The position numbers and the translations under genes are program-made. 7,908 bases of DNA from Desulfobacterales bacterium. Its GTDB lineage: Bacteria > Desulfobacterota > DSM-4660 > Desulfatiglandales > JALVZP01. Within the stretch, counting starts at the first letter, position 1. The number at the start of each line of letters is the position of its first letter. The notes below the pieces were generated by a model that ran no database searches, had not been told where the DNA came from, and was given only the letters and a program-made list of their open reading frames with translations. Shown here piece after piece: positions 1 through 6,065 of this stretch. The stretch spans positions 1 through 7,908 of the forward strand of contig JALVZP010000216.1 of assembly GCA_027037575.1 (NCBI GenBank), given 5' to 3'.

Positions 1-634
1 CTTTTCCTATAGACCGCAAAAAATTATATCATATCCAAAAAAGGACCTGGCTTTTAAAAAGAAAAGAGAGGCAGTAGCAATAGGATCATCTACTGGAGGA
101 CCAAATGCATTAAAAGAGCTTATTTCCAGAATAAATCCCTCCATAAATGTCCCTATATTTATAGTCCAGCATATGCCACCTGTCTTTACAGCACAGCTTG
201 CAGAAAGACTAAATAGGATTTCTCCATTAAGGGTAAAAGAGGCAGAAAATGGAGAAAGGGTTTATCAAAAGACAGTATATATTGCTCCTGGAGATTATCA
301 CATGGAGGTGAAAAAGGAGGAAGATTTTTTTATAAAGCTTCACAAAGGGCCACCAGAAAACAATTGCAGACCTTCTGTAGACGTCCTTTTTAGGTCAATG
401 GCTCAATCATATGGGGAAAAAACTCTGGCTATTGTTCTTACAGGAATGGGAAGTGATGGATATGAAGGGGCAAAGCTTTTGAAAGAAAAAGGTGCTTATA
501 TAGTAGCTCAGGATGAGAAGACATCTATTGTATGGGGAATGCCACGTGCTATAGCAGAGGGAGGTCTTGCTGATAAGGTTGCTCCAATTGAAGAGATAGC
601 TGATATAATATTAAAGAATGTAAAAAGATCGTGA
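1..634 (+). CDS. cheB: CheB, chemotaxis protein-glutamate methylesterase (C-terminal part; 5' end outside window)
   Basis: The frame is open from base 2, and the start and expected N-terminal receiver domain lie upstream of the window. The 210 visible residues are the end of a basic linker (about 1-23) and a complete methylesterase domain. CheB removes methyl groups from, and deamidates, glutamate/glutamine side chains on chemoreceptors, opposing CheR. The catalytic triad is visible: Ser30 of the fragment in GSSTGGP (codon 89-91), His57 in VQHMPP (170-172) and Asp152 in TGMGSDG (455-457). Other family blocks are YIAPGDYHM, RPSVDVLF and the C-terminal WGMPRAIAEGG. An ATG at 173 is not the start, because it would remove the Ser and the His. 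The stop is 3 nt before cheR, so the two are almost certainly cotranscribed and translationally coupled. Activity is normally raised when CheA phosphorylates the receiver domain, which cannot be seen here. Confidence 0.97.
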   Translation, partial: FSYRPQKIISYPKKDLAFKKKREAVAIGSSTGGPNALKELISRINPSINVPIFIVQHMPPVFTAQLAERLNRISPLRVKEAENGERVYQKTVYIAPGDYHMEVKKEEDFFIKLHKGPPENNCRPSVDVLFRSMAQSYGEKTLAIVLTGMGSDGYEGAKLLKEKGAYIVAQDEKTSIVWGMPRAIAEGGLADKVAPIEEIADIILKNVKRS

Positions 635-637
635 TAT

Positions 638-1450
638 ATGGTGAAAAAAGAGATACTGAATTTCTTTTCAGATTTCGCATTAAGGCATATTGGTTTAAAT
701 TTCAGTAAAGATAAAGCCTATTTGATTCAAAGTCGATTGGATGAGCTTTCAAAGGAGTTGGGAATAAGTATAGAAGAACTGTATCATGACTCCAGAAACA
801 GGCTAACAAATGAACTATTAAATAAGATCATAGATGTATTAACTACAAATGAGACATATTTCTTCAGAGATAAGATCCAATTTGATGTATTAAGGAAATA
901 CATCCTTCCTGAACTAATCAAGAAGAATGAATCAGAAAAAAGACTAAGAATATGGAGTTGTGCCTGCTCTACTGGGCAGGAACCATATAGTATAGCAATG
1001 CTAATAGATGAATATTTTCCTCAGCTAAGGGAATGGAATCTGGAGATTATAGGAAGTGATGTGTCCAAGAAGGTAATAGAGTACGCAAAAGAGGGATCAT
1101 TTTCCCAGGTTGAGGTAAATAGAGGACTTCCTGCACGTTTTCTTGCAAGATATTTTAAGCAAAAGGGAAACAGATGGTTAATTGATAAAAAGATCAGGGA
1201 TATGGTGAGATTTATGCAAATAAATCTAAAAGATGATTTTTCCTACTTGGGAAAATTTGACATCATATTTTGCAGATACGTAATTATATACTTTCCAGAA
1301 CATGTAAAGATAAATATACTGAATCGCTTAGAGGAGAGATTAAACAAAGGATCTTACCTGTTTTTTGGTGGATCTGAGATCCCTCCTCCTTTTGGGAAAA
1401 ATATAAAAAGGAAGAATTTAGCTGGCTGCCTTGTCTACTTCGTGCCTTAG
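638..1450 (+). CDS. cheR: CheR, chemoreceptor protein-glutamate O-methyltransferase
   Basis: The 270-residue product has the usual CheR length. It should transfer methyl groups from S-adenosylmethionine to receptor glutamates, setting adaptation together with CheB. An N-terminal helical domain (about 1-70) with KAYLIQSRLDEL is followed by NETYFFRD (71-78), the SAM-binding loop WSCACSTGQEPYS (106-118), Asp141 in GSDVS, Asn196-Leu197, and FCRYVIIYF (211-219). Two conserved positions deviate: the usual Asn of CRN is Tyr214 (codon TAC, 1277-1279), and the usual GHSE is GGSE (244-247). The ATG follows the cheB stop by 3 nt without a clear Shine-Dalgarno, which suggests coupling; a GTG is the next codon. 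The final 11 codons overlap the convergent 3' end of the CBS-fusion gene on the other strand. The reading frame is intact, so I call it a gene, with possibly altered SAM binding. Confidence 0.95.
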   Translation: MVKKEILNFFSDFALRHIGLNFSKDKAYLIQSRLDELSKELGISIEELYHDSRNRLTNELLNKIIDVLTTNETYFFRDKIQFDVLRKYILPELIKKNESEKRLRIWSCACSTGQEPYSIAMLIDEYFPQLREWNLEIIGSDVSKKVIEYAKEGSFSQVEVNRGLPARFLARYFKQKGNRWLIDKKIRDMVRFMQINLKDDFSYLGKFDIIFCRYVIIYFPEHVKINILNRLEERLNKGSYLFFGGSEIPPPFGKNIKRKNLAGCLVYFVP

Positions 1451-2611
1451 ATTTTCTCTTTCATTGCTATAAACAAGATTGGCTAAATAAGCTACCATCC
1501 TTGTATGAGTGACTATTCCCATTATTCTGTTATTCTTGCAGACAGGAATATAGGGACTGTTTTGGCTGAGATAATGATTAATTACCCCTTCTAAAGGGGC
1601 ATCATAGGGTATTGGTTTAATATCTTTTTCTAAAAACCATTCCACCTGAAAATTCTTTGTAGCAAGATCCTGTTCCCTGCAATATTCCTTAAATGGCTCT
1701 TCTAAAAATGGACTTAATCCTCTTCTTATGTCTGCCATTGTTAGTAATCCTATAAATCTTAATCCATCCACTACTACAATGAAGTCTGCATTATAACTTT
1801 TCATCTTATTCAATGCATTCCAGAGAGTAGTTCCAAGCTGTGCAACTGGAAAATCTTCTTCCATTATTTCATCTAAAAAGGAATTAAGGCCAATATTAGA
1901 GGACTTGCTTTTTTGAAAAGAAGGGAAATTGATCAGGTTCTTAGATTTGTCTTTTTCTAATGTTTTATCTCTTTCTATCTCTTTTCCCTTTTCTTCATTC
2001 TTCTTAAGAAAATCTTCTTCCTCCTCCTCTTCTTCATCATCTTCACTAATGTTTTTTATTATGTAGCTTGAAAGCTCATTTGAAAAAATTATTGCCATGG
2101 AAAATGTTACAGGACCTGCTAACTTTACATTGGCAATATAGGTTATGTATTTTTCTTCAGGGGATAAGAAAGAAAGATCATTCTCATTCAGTATAAAATT
2201 ATCAGACATTATTAGATGAATATTTTTTTCAACCTTTTCTGAAAGCACATCATTTAAATTTCCTACAAGCATATTAAATATCTCTTTCTGGGCATCCAAT
2301 ATTGATTCATTTACCTCTCCATTTTTTACAAGAGAATCTATATTGCTTTGTGGAAGGAGAAGAAGCTTCCCGCTTAGAAATATTCCACCTGTCTTTTCTA
2401 TCAGGATAAAAAGTCCTTTTTCTGAAATATTCTCTACCTTTGCTTTACAGCAAAATGCATTATTCCATAATACCTCTTTTATTTCTTCTACTCCTCCATC
2501 TGGACCCTTTTTAAAACTAAGAACAGCATCTGTCTGAACAAGCTCTTTAAGAAGCTCTTTTATCTTTTTAAAAAGAGGTCTTAGTATTGGACCTAATTTA
2601 TCTGCCTTCAT
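1418..2611 (-). CDS. CheC/CheX-like domain fused through an acidic linker to a CBS-domain pair
   Basis: The product is 397 residues. Residues about 25-190 resemble the CheC/CheX/FliN-type fold. They carry Asp106, Glu110 and Asn113 in DAQKEIFN, which fits the D/S-x3-E-x2-N part of the CheC/CheX CheY-P phosphatase motif, but the Pro expected 23 residues after the Asn is Ser136. Residues about 185-255 form a charged, low-complexity linker with an Asp/Glu run at 190-200. Residues about 255-380 look like two CBS motifs (FIVVVDGLRFIGLLT... and PYIPVCKNNRIMGIVT...), a module that elsewhere often binds AMP, ATP or SAM. No signal peptide or membrane segment is seen, so it is probably cytoplasmic. The start lies 6 nt after cheY, with AAGG 9 nt upstream inside the end of cheY. 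It is the last gene of the operon. A role in CheY-P dephosphorylation or flagellar-switch modulation tuned by nucleotide is inference; it could also be a non-catalytic adaptor. Confidence 0.8.
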   Translation of the reverse strand: MKADKLGPILRPLFKKIKELLKELVQTDAVLSFKKGPDGGVEEIKEVLWNNAFCCKAKVENISEKGLFILIEKTGGIFLSGKLLLLPQSNIDSLVKNGEVNESILDAQKEIFNMLVGNLNDVLSEKVEKNIHLIMSDNFILNENDLSFLSPEEKYITYIANVKLAGPVTFSMAIIFSNELSSYIIKNISEDDEEEEEEEDFLKKNEEKGKEIERDKTLEKDKSKNLINFPSFQKSKSSNIGLNSFLDEIMEEDFPVAQLGTTLWNALNKMKSYNADFIVVVDGLRFIGLLTMADIRRGLSPFLEEPFKEYCREQDLATKNFQVEWFLEKDIKPIPYDAPLEGVINHYLSQNSPYIPVCKNNRIMGIVTHTRMVAYLANLVYSNERENLRHEVDKAAS

Positions 2612-2617
2612 GATTAC

Positions 2618-2986
2618 TTACCTTAATGCCTTTGTTAAGGTCAAATTTAAAGACTCTGGTGTAAAGGGTTTTCTGACAAATCCATTTACACCCAGCTCTT
2701 GGGCTTTTTTAACTACATTTTCTGCTCCTTCAGTTGTAATCATCACTACTGGAACATCCTTTGTCTTCTCCTCTGATCTTAATGCCTCTAAAAATTCCAG
2801 GCCATTCATCTCAGGCATGTTTATATCTGTCAGGATCATATCCACCTCATTTGAGGAAAGCACCTGAAGTGCTTCTTTTCCATTTCCAGCCTCCAAGAAT
2901 TCATCTACTTTAAATCCTGACTGTCTGATCCCTCTCATTATTATCTTTCTCATGGTGCTTGAATCATCCACAATAAGCAATCTCAT
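2618..2986 (-). CDS. cheY: CheY, single-domain chemotaxis response regulator
   Basis: The 122-residue product is a lone receiver domain with no output domain. The phosphorylation site is complete: acidic Asp7-Asp8 in LLIVDDSS, phospho-acceptor Asp54 in LTDINMPEMNG, Thr84 in MITTEG, and Lys106 in VRKPF. Phosphorylated by CheA (not in this window), CheY would bind the flagellar switch and change rotation; CheX would reset it. I chose the ATG at 2986 rather than the in-frame ATG at 3016: it has an AAGGAGG 8 nt upstream (2995-3001), and receiver domains usually start at this MRLLIVDD point. The upstream ATG would lie inside the end of cheX and add ten lysine-rich residues. The gene follows cheX by 16 nt and precedes the CheC-like/CBS gene by 6 nt. 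Context supports CheY rather than an orphan receiver, although single-domain receivers can serve other pathways. Confidence 0.93.
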   Translation of the reverse strand: MRLLIVDDSSTMRKIIMRGIRQSGFKVDEFLEAGNGKEALQVLSSNEVDMILTDINMPEMNGLEFLEALRSEEKTKDVPVVMITTEGAENVVKKAQELGVNGFVRKPFTPESLNLTLTKALR

Positions 2987-2994
2987 CTTTAAAA

Positions 2995-3001
2995 CCTCCT
3001 T
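2995..3001 (-). promoter_or_regulatory. Strong ribosome binding site of cheY
   Basis: On the minus strand this reads AAGGAGG, 8 nt before ATG 2986. It sits just past the cheX stop and decides the start of cheY against the longer reading frame beginning at 3016. It is the best Shine-Dalgarno of the operon, which fits a need for more CheY than neighbouring proteins (inference). Confidence 0.85.
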
Positions 3002-3002
3002 T

Positions 3003-3476
3003 TTATTTTTCTTCAAATGTGCTTAGCAAATAAAATTCTTCATCTTCTTTGATCTTAAATTGAAAAAGTATTGGTAATCCCTTATTAGAAAAGGAGATTA
3101 TATGATCTTTTCCTGTTATCACACTTGGAAGGGAAAGTCTGAATATGTTGCCTATCCTATTGTTAAGTTCTCCTGCAATCATATTTGTTATTTCTCCAAT
3201 TCCATCTTTTAAATCTTCTTCTGTAATTTCCTCCTCTTTTAAGGAAAGCATATTTGATACAGCCTTTCTCCCTACTTTATCTGGAAAGCTTATAGCAATA
3301 GATCCCTTTACACTATCATTAGAAAGACCTATTATCCCTGTTACATCAGCTTTTGTCTTGTCTTCCCTGGATATACCCCTATTTTCTACATCCATACCAG
3401 CCATCATACTAAATACATTCTTTGTAGCCTCTATAACACTCTCTATAAAAGCTGTTTCTTTTATAGGGCTATCCAT
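3003..3476 (-). CDS. cheX: CheX, CheY-phosphate phosphatase
   Basis: The 157-residue product has the usual CheX length. CheX is a cytoplasmic, usually dimeric phosphatase that dephosphorylates CheY-P and takes the place of CheZ in many non-enteric bacteria. The signature DGIGEITNMIAGELNN carries Asp91, Glu95 and Asn98, where Glu and Asn are the catalytic acid/amide pair. LSLPSVITG (Pro117) is the typical following block, though Pro comes 19 rather than 23 residues after the Asn in the motif as I recall it (D/S-x3-E-x2-N-x22-P). KGSIAISFP and the C-terminal FQFKI strand also fit. The ATG at 3476 has AAGGGG 8 nt upstream (3485-3490). An 82-bp gap separates it from the HD-GYP gene. I found no convincing terminator or promoter there, so it is probably cotranscribed with it and with cheY. 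Its position directly before cheY supports the assignment. Confidence 0.9.
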   Translation of the reverse strand: MDSPIKETAFIESVIEATKNVFSMMAGMDVENRGISREDKTKADVTGIIGLSNDSVKGSIAISFPDKVGRKAVSNMLSLKEEEITEEDLKDGIGEITNMIAGELNNRIGNIFRLSLPSVITGKDHIISFSNKGLPILFQFKIKEDEEFYLLSTFEEK

Positions 3477-3558
3477 CTTTAATTCCCCTTTTTTTTGTTA
3501 TATATTCGTCTCCATTTAATAAACTGTTCGTTAACTTTAACTTTTTGGGAAAATAAAA

Positions 3559-5475
3559 TTACTTATTCAGTAAATCAGGTATGATGTTTAAAAGGATATC
3601 TACTATCTGAGGATCAAATTGGGATCCTTTATTTCTCTGAAGCTCTTTAACAGCAGAGTTTAGTGAAAGGGCGTCTCTATAAGGTCTTTTTGAAAGCATT
3701 GCATCAAATGCATCTGCCACAGCTATTATCCTTGCCATAACAGGTATTTCTTCTCCTTTTAGTCCATCAGGATAACCGCGTCCATCATATCGCTCATGAT
3801 GATGCCTTATTGCAGGAACTACTTCCTCAAATTGCCTTATTGAAGATAATATCTCTGCTCCGATTTCAGGATGCCTCTTTACTATTTCATATTCCTCTTT
3901 TGTAAGCTTACCAGGTTTATCAAGTATTGATTCAGGGATGCCTATCTTCCCTATATCATGAAGAAGGGCTGCAACCTCAAGTCTTCTCAATTGATCTCTT
4001 GAAAGGCCAAGCTCTCTCCCAATCAGAATGGCATATTTTGTAACCCTTTCTGAATGTCCTCTTGTCCAGGGGCTCTTTGCATCGATTATCTTAGAAAATG
4101 CCCTTAAAGTCCCTATAAAAAGCTCTTCAAATTCATTCAGTAAATTTGCATTTTCAAGTGCTACCCCTACCTGATTTGAGAGTGTCTCTAAAAGGGAAAT
4201 ATCCTTAGATGTAAAAGCAGCAGATCTTTTTGATTCTAAGGAGAGTATTCCTATAATTCTTCCCCTCGCCTTTAATGGAATCCTGATTATGGAATGAAAT
4301 CCTTCTTTCAGCATCTTTTTTTCAAAAGCAGGAAGTTCCTCTAAATCTGAAAGCTCTGATATATACTGGAATCTTCCAGTTTCTATCACTTCATTTGCAA
4401 TAGTATCTTCAAGTGGTATGGCAGTGTCCCTTTTTAATACACGCCTTCTTCCAAATCCTGCTTTAAAGATAAGTGCCTTTTTTTCTTTGTCTAAAATAGT
4501 TATTGCACAGCTATTACAATCTATTAGCCTGGTTACCATAGCAGCAACTATTTCAAGTATTGTTTGCTGGTTAAGGCTGGAAAGTATTGCCTTATCTATC
4601 TCATGTATCGTTTCTATGGCCTTTATACTGTGAGAGAGCTCTATTGATTTATTTACCAGCCTTCTATAGAGATTCACATTTTGTAAGACTTCAGTTCCAA
4701 TATAGGCTATTCCTTCTATTATCTTCTTTTCTATTTCTGAAAGATCCTTTTCCTTTCTATAAAGCACTATCAAAAGACCACGAATCTCTTTTCGGACAAT
4801 CAAAGGAATAAGGATTGCTTTCTTTATTCTCCTAATCCATCTGAGTTTCTTTTTGGTCCTAAGAAATGAATAATCTAAGATTGTTGGTTTTTTTTCTTTG
4901 AGCAATTTCTTAATAATAGAGTCCTTGTGTGTTAACCTCTCTGAAACAAAGTATGGGATAAGATCAGAATCTAATCCAACTGTCTCTATTGGCCTGAAAT
5001 ACTTTTTTTCATAAAGATAAAACAGGCATATGTCTCCTTGTAATAGATCCAAGATAGATAATCCAACCTCTCTTGCAAAAGATTCTAAATCCTTAACCCT
5101 GGTAGAGGCTCTAATAAGTCTAAGGAGATCTTGAATAATCTTTTGTAATCTTTCTTCTTCCAATTTAAGATGGGTAATATCCTGAAGAAGTACAAAATGA
5201 ACAGATTTATTTATCCACTTTCCTTCCACAAATTTTATTCTTAAATATTTAACCTCTCCTGTATCTAAAATAAGCCTTATATCAGATGGCTTATCACCTA
5301 TTTCCGTTAATTCAAATTTTTTTCCTATAAGATCCTCTTTTTTCTTACCAAGAAGCCTTTCAGCAGAAGAATTTACAAATAATATATTCTTTTTGCCATC
5401 TATTACTACAACTCCATCAGTGGTCTTTTCTAAACAGGAGATCATAGATCTTTCTTCTTTCTGGTAATTTACCAT
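3559..5475 (-). CDS. PAS-GAF-GAF-HD-GYP protein, probable cyclic di-GMP phosphodiesterase
   Basis: The product is 638 residues with no membrane segment. An N-terminal PAS domain (about 8-105: GVVVIDGKKNILFVN..., ending FVLLQDITHLK) leads into a helix and a divergent GAF-like region (about 118-268). A clearer GAF domain follows (about 300-447: SCAITILD, GFHSIIRIPLKARGRIIGILSLES), then an HD-GYP domain (about 455-638). The metal and signature residues are all present: His474 in HSERV, His506-Asp507 in LLHDIGKIGIP, His535, His558-His560, GRGYP at 565-569, and Asp588. HD-GYP enzymes hydrolyse cyclic di-GMP to pGpG or GMP, which generally favours motility. The PAS and GAF parts presumably sense a ligand or redox cue; none can be named. 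It is the first gene of the operon, behind a good promoter. ATG 5475 has only a weak Shine-Dalgarno, and ATG 5445 (residue 11) is an alternative start. Confidence 0.9.
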   Translation of the reverse strand: MVNYQKEERSMISCLEKTTDGVVVIDGKKNILFVNSSAERLLGKKKEDLIGKKFELTEIGDKPSDIRLILDTGEVKYLRIKFVEGKWINKSVHFVLLQDITHLKLEEERLQKIIQDLLRLIRASTRVKDLESFAREVGLSILDLLQGDICLFYLYEKKYFRPIETVGLDSDLIPYFVSERLTHKDSIIKKLLKEKKPTILDYSFLRTKKKLRWIRRIKKAILIPLIVRKEIRGLLIVLYRKEKDLSEIEKKIIEGIAYIGTEVLQNVNLYRRLVNKSIELSHSIKAIETIHEIDKAILSSLNQQTILEIVAAMVTRLIDCNSCAITILDKEKKALIFKAGFGRRRVLKRDTAIPLEDTIANEVIETGRFQYISELSDLEELPAFEKKMLKEGFHSIIRIPLKARGRIIGILSLESKRSAAFTSKDISLLETLSNQVGVALENANLLNEFEELFIGTLRAFSKIIDAKSPWTRGHSERVTKYAILIGRELGLSRDQLRRLEVAALLHDIGKIGIPESILDKPGKLTKEEYEIVKRHPEIGAEILSSIRQFEEVVPAIRHHHERYDGRGYPDGLKGEEIPVMARIIAVADAFDAMLSKRPYRDALSLNSAVKELQRNKGSQFDPQIVDILLNIIPDLLNK

Positions 5476-5529
5476 TATAATTTTTTCAAGTTTTATCTTA
5501 TTTGGTTAAATTGCATTTGGCTTTTTACT

Positions 5530-5557
5530 TTTATACCCAGGGAAAATCGCTTGTCAA
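5530..5557 (-). promoter_or_regulatory. Sigma-70-type promoter of the HD-GYP/cheX/cheY operon
   Basis: On the minus strand a perfect TTGACA (5552-5557) is separated by 16 bp from TATAAA (5530-5535). Transcription would start near 5523, giving a leader of about 48 nt before ATG 5475. I saw no flagellar sigma-28-type site here, so the operon may be made under housekeeping control rather than late in the flagellar cascade (inference). Confidence 0.7.
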
Positions 5558-5572
5558 TTTTTTTCTCGTTTC

Positions 5573-5585
5573 AGCATGCAATGCT
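5573..5585. repeat. Short inverted repeat between the divergent promoters
   Basis: AGCAT-GCA-ATGCT has perfect 5-bp arms with a 3-bp spacer. It lies just upstream of the operon -35 box and against the candidate -35 of dksA, where a regulator could affect both directions. The arms are short and chance is a good alternative. Confidence 0.25.
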
Positions 5586-5613
5586 TTACATTAAAAGGAA
5601 TATGTAGTAATAA
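5585..5613 (+). promoter_or_regulatory. Candidate weak promoter of dksA
   Basis: TTTACA (5585-5590) lies 17 bp before TAATAA (5608-5613). The -35 is close to consensus and the -10 is poor. It would place the start near 5620, just before the dksA ribosome binding site. TTGTCA at 5551-5556 on the same strand is another possible -35 but has no acceptable -10. The intergenic stretch 5476-5641 otherwise shows only AT-rich sequence. Confidence 0.25.
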
Positions 5614-5625
5614 TCTAACCAAAAA

Positions 5626-5632
5626 AGAGGTG
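5626..5632 (+). promoter_or_regulatory. Ribosome binding site deciding the dksA start
   Basis: AGAGGTG within AAAAGAGGTGAT is 9 nt before ATG 5642 and pairs well with the 16S rRNA tail. It supports that start over the in-frame ATG at 5576, which has no such site and would place these bases inside the coding region. Confidence 0.7.
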
Positions 5633-5641
5633 ATTTCTGAG

Positions 5642-6007
5642 ATGCTTACAGAAGAGAAAAAGGAAAAGTTTAGGAAGATCCTTTTAGACAGATTAAATGA
5701 ACTTTTAAAAGAGGCAACCAAGACTATGAGTGAGATGTCCAGTGATACAGAGAATTTTCCAGATCCTACTGATAGGGCAGCCCTTGAGTCGGACAGGAAT
5801 TTTGAACTAAGGATAAGGGATAGGGAGAGAAAGCTTATAAAGAAGATAAAGGATGCACTTCAAAGGATTGAAGATGGCACATATGGAATATGTGAGCAGT
5901 GTGGGGAAGAGATATCAGAAGAAAGGCTTATGGCAAGGCCTGTAACTACATTATGTATAAAGTGTAAGGAAAAGCAAGAGAAAGAGGAAAAATTAAGGGG
6001 AGAATAA
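5642..6007 (+). CDS. dksA: DksA/TraR-family RNA polymerase regulator with C4 zinc finger
   Basis: The 121-residue product is shorter than E. coli DksA (151). A coiled-coil hairpin (about 5-75) carries at its tip DPTDRA, with Asp41, Asp44 and Ala46 matching the DxxDxA tip that enters the RNA polymerase secondary channel. The zinc finger is C-x2-C-x17-C-x2-C (Cys84, Cys87, Cys105, Cys108), preceded by RIEDGTYGICEQCGE, a family hallmark. DksA works with ppGpp to repress rRNA promoters and activate biosynthetic ones during starvation. I chose the ATG at 5642 because of the ribosome binding site at 5626-5632; an ATG at 5576 would add 22 poorly fitting residues. The gene is divergent from the HD-GYP operon and ends before a terminator 33 nt downstream. 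All tip residues and cysteines are kept, so it should be functional. Other TraR/DksA paralogs share these features, so strict orthology to dksA is likely but not proven. Confidence 0.88.
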   Translation: MLTEEKKEKFRKILLDRLNELLKEATKTMSEMSSDTENFPDPTDRAALESDRNFELRIRDRERKLIKKIKDALQRIEDGTYGICEQCGEEISEERLMARPVTTLCIKCKEKQEKEEKLRGE

Positions 6008-6039
6008 AAAATAATTTTTTCAAAAAATCAAAGATAATG

Positions 6040-6062
6040 GCCGGTAAAAAGCCGGCTTTTTT
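6040..6062 (+). terminator. Rho-independent terminator after dksA
   Basis: GCCGG (6040-6044), a 7-nt loop and CCGGC (6052-6056) are followed by six T (6057-6062). The stem is short but all G-C. It acts only on the plus strand, since the reverse strand has no T tract. The T run ends 3 nt before the start codon of the next gene, so it may also act as an attenuator for that gene. Bases 6046-6061 are a 16-bp perfect palindrome (five A, GCCGGC, five T). Confidence 0.75.
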
Positions 6063-6065
6063 ATT

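Noticed and set aside
173..634. An ATG at 173 as the start of a short cheB
   Set aside because: The frame is open to base 2, and the upstream codons encode the catalytic Ser (89-91) and His (170-172).
2012..2044. A triplet-repeat tract (GAA/GAG/GAT) as a phase-variable repeat
   Set aside because: The codons are mixed rather than a pure repeat, and it simply encodes the acidic linker of the CBS fusion.
2987..3016. A longer cheY starting at 3016
   Set aside because: It would overlap the end of cheX and read through the AAGGAGG ribosome binding site; receiver domains normally begin at MRLLIVDD.
2610..3519. Plus-strand open frames at 2610-2867 and 3145-3519, opposite cheY and cheX
   Set aside because: They mirror well-recognised genes on the other strand and carry no family motif or ribosome binding site that I can see.
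3505..3540. A flagellar sigma-28-type promoter before cheX
   Set aside because: The minus strand has TAAAGTTA at 3532-3539, like the -35, but nothing close to GCCGATAA at the right distance.
4418..4811. Two plus-strand open frames opposite the GAF domains
   Set aside because: They are antisense to a continuous, well-supported domain protein and overlap each other.
5576..5641. A longer dksA starting at ATG 5576
   Set aside because: It has no Shine-Dalgarno, the added 22 residues do not fit the family, and a strong site precedes ATG 5642.
5519..6053. A shared 10-mer GTAAAAAGCC at 5519-5528 (minus) and 6044-6053 (plus)
   Set aside because: Ten identical bases in two AT-rich intergenic spots are plausible by chance and the flanks do not match.
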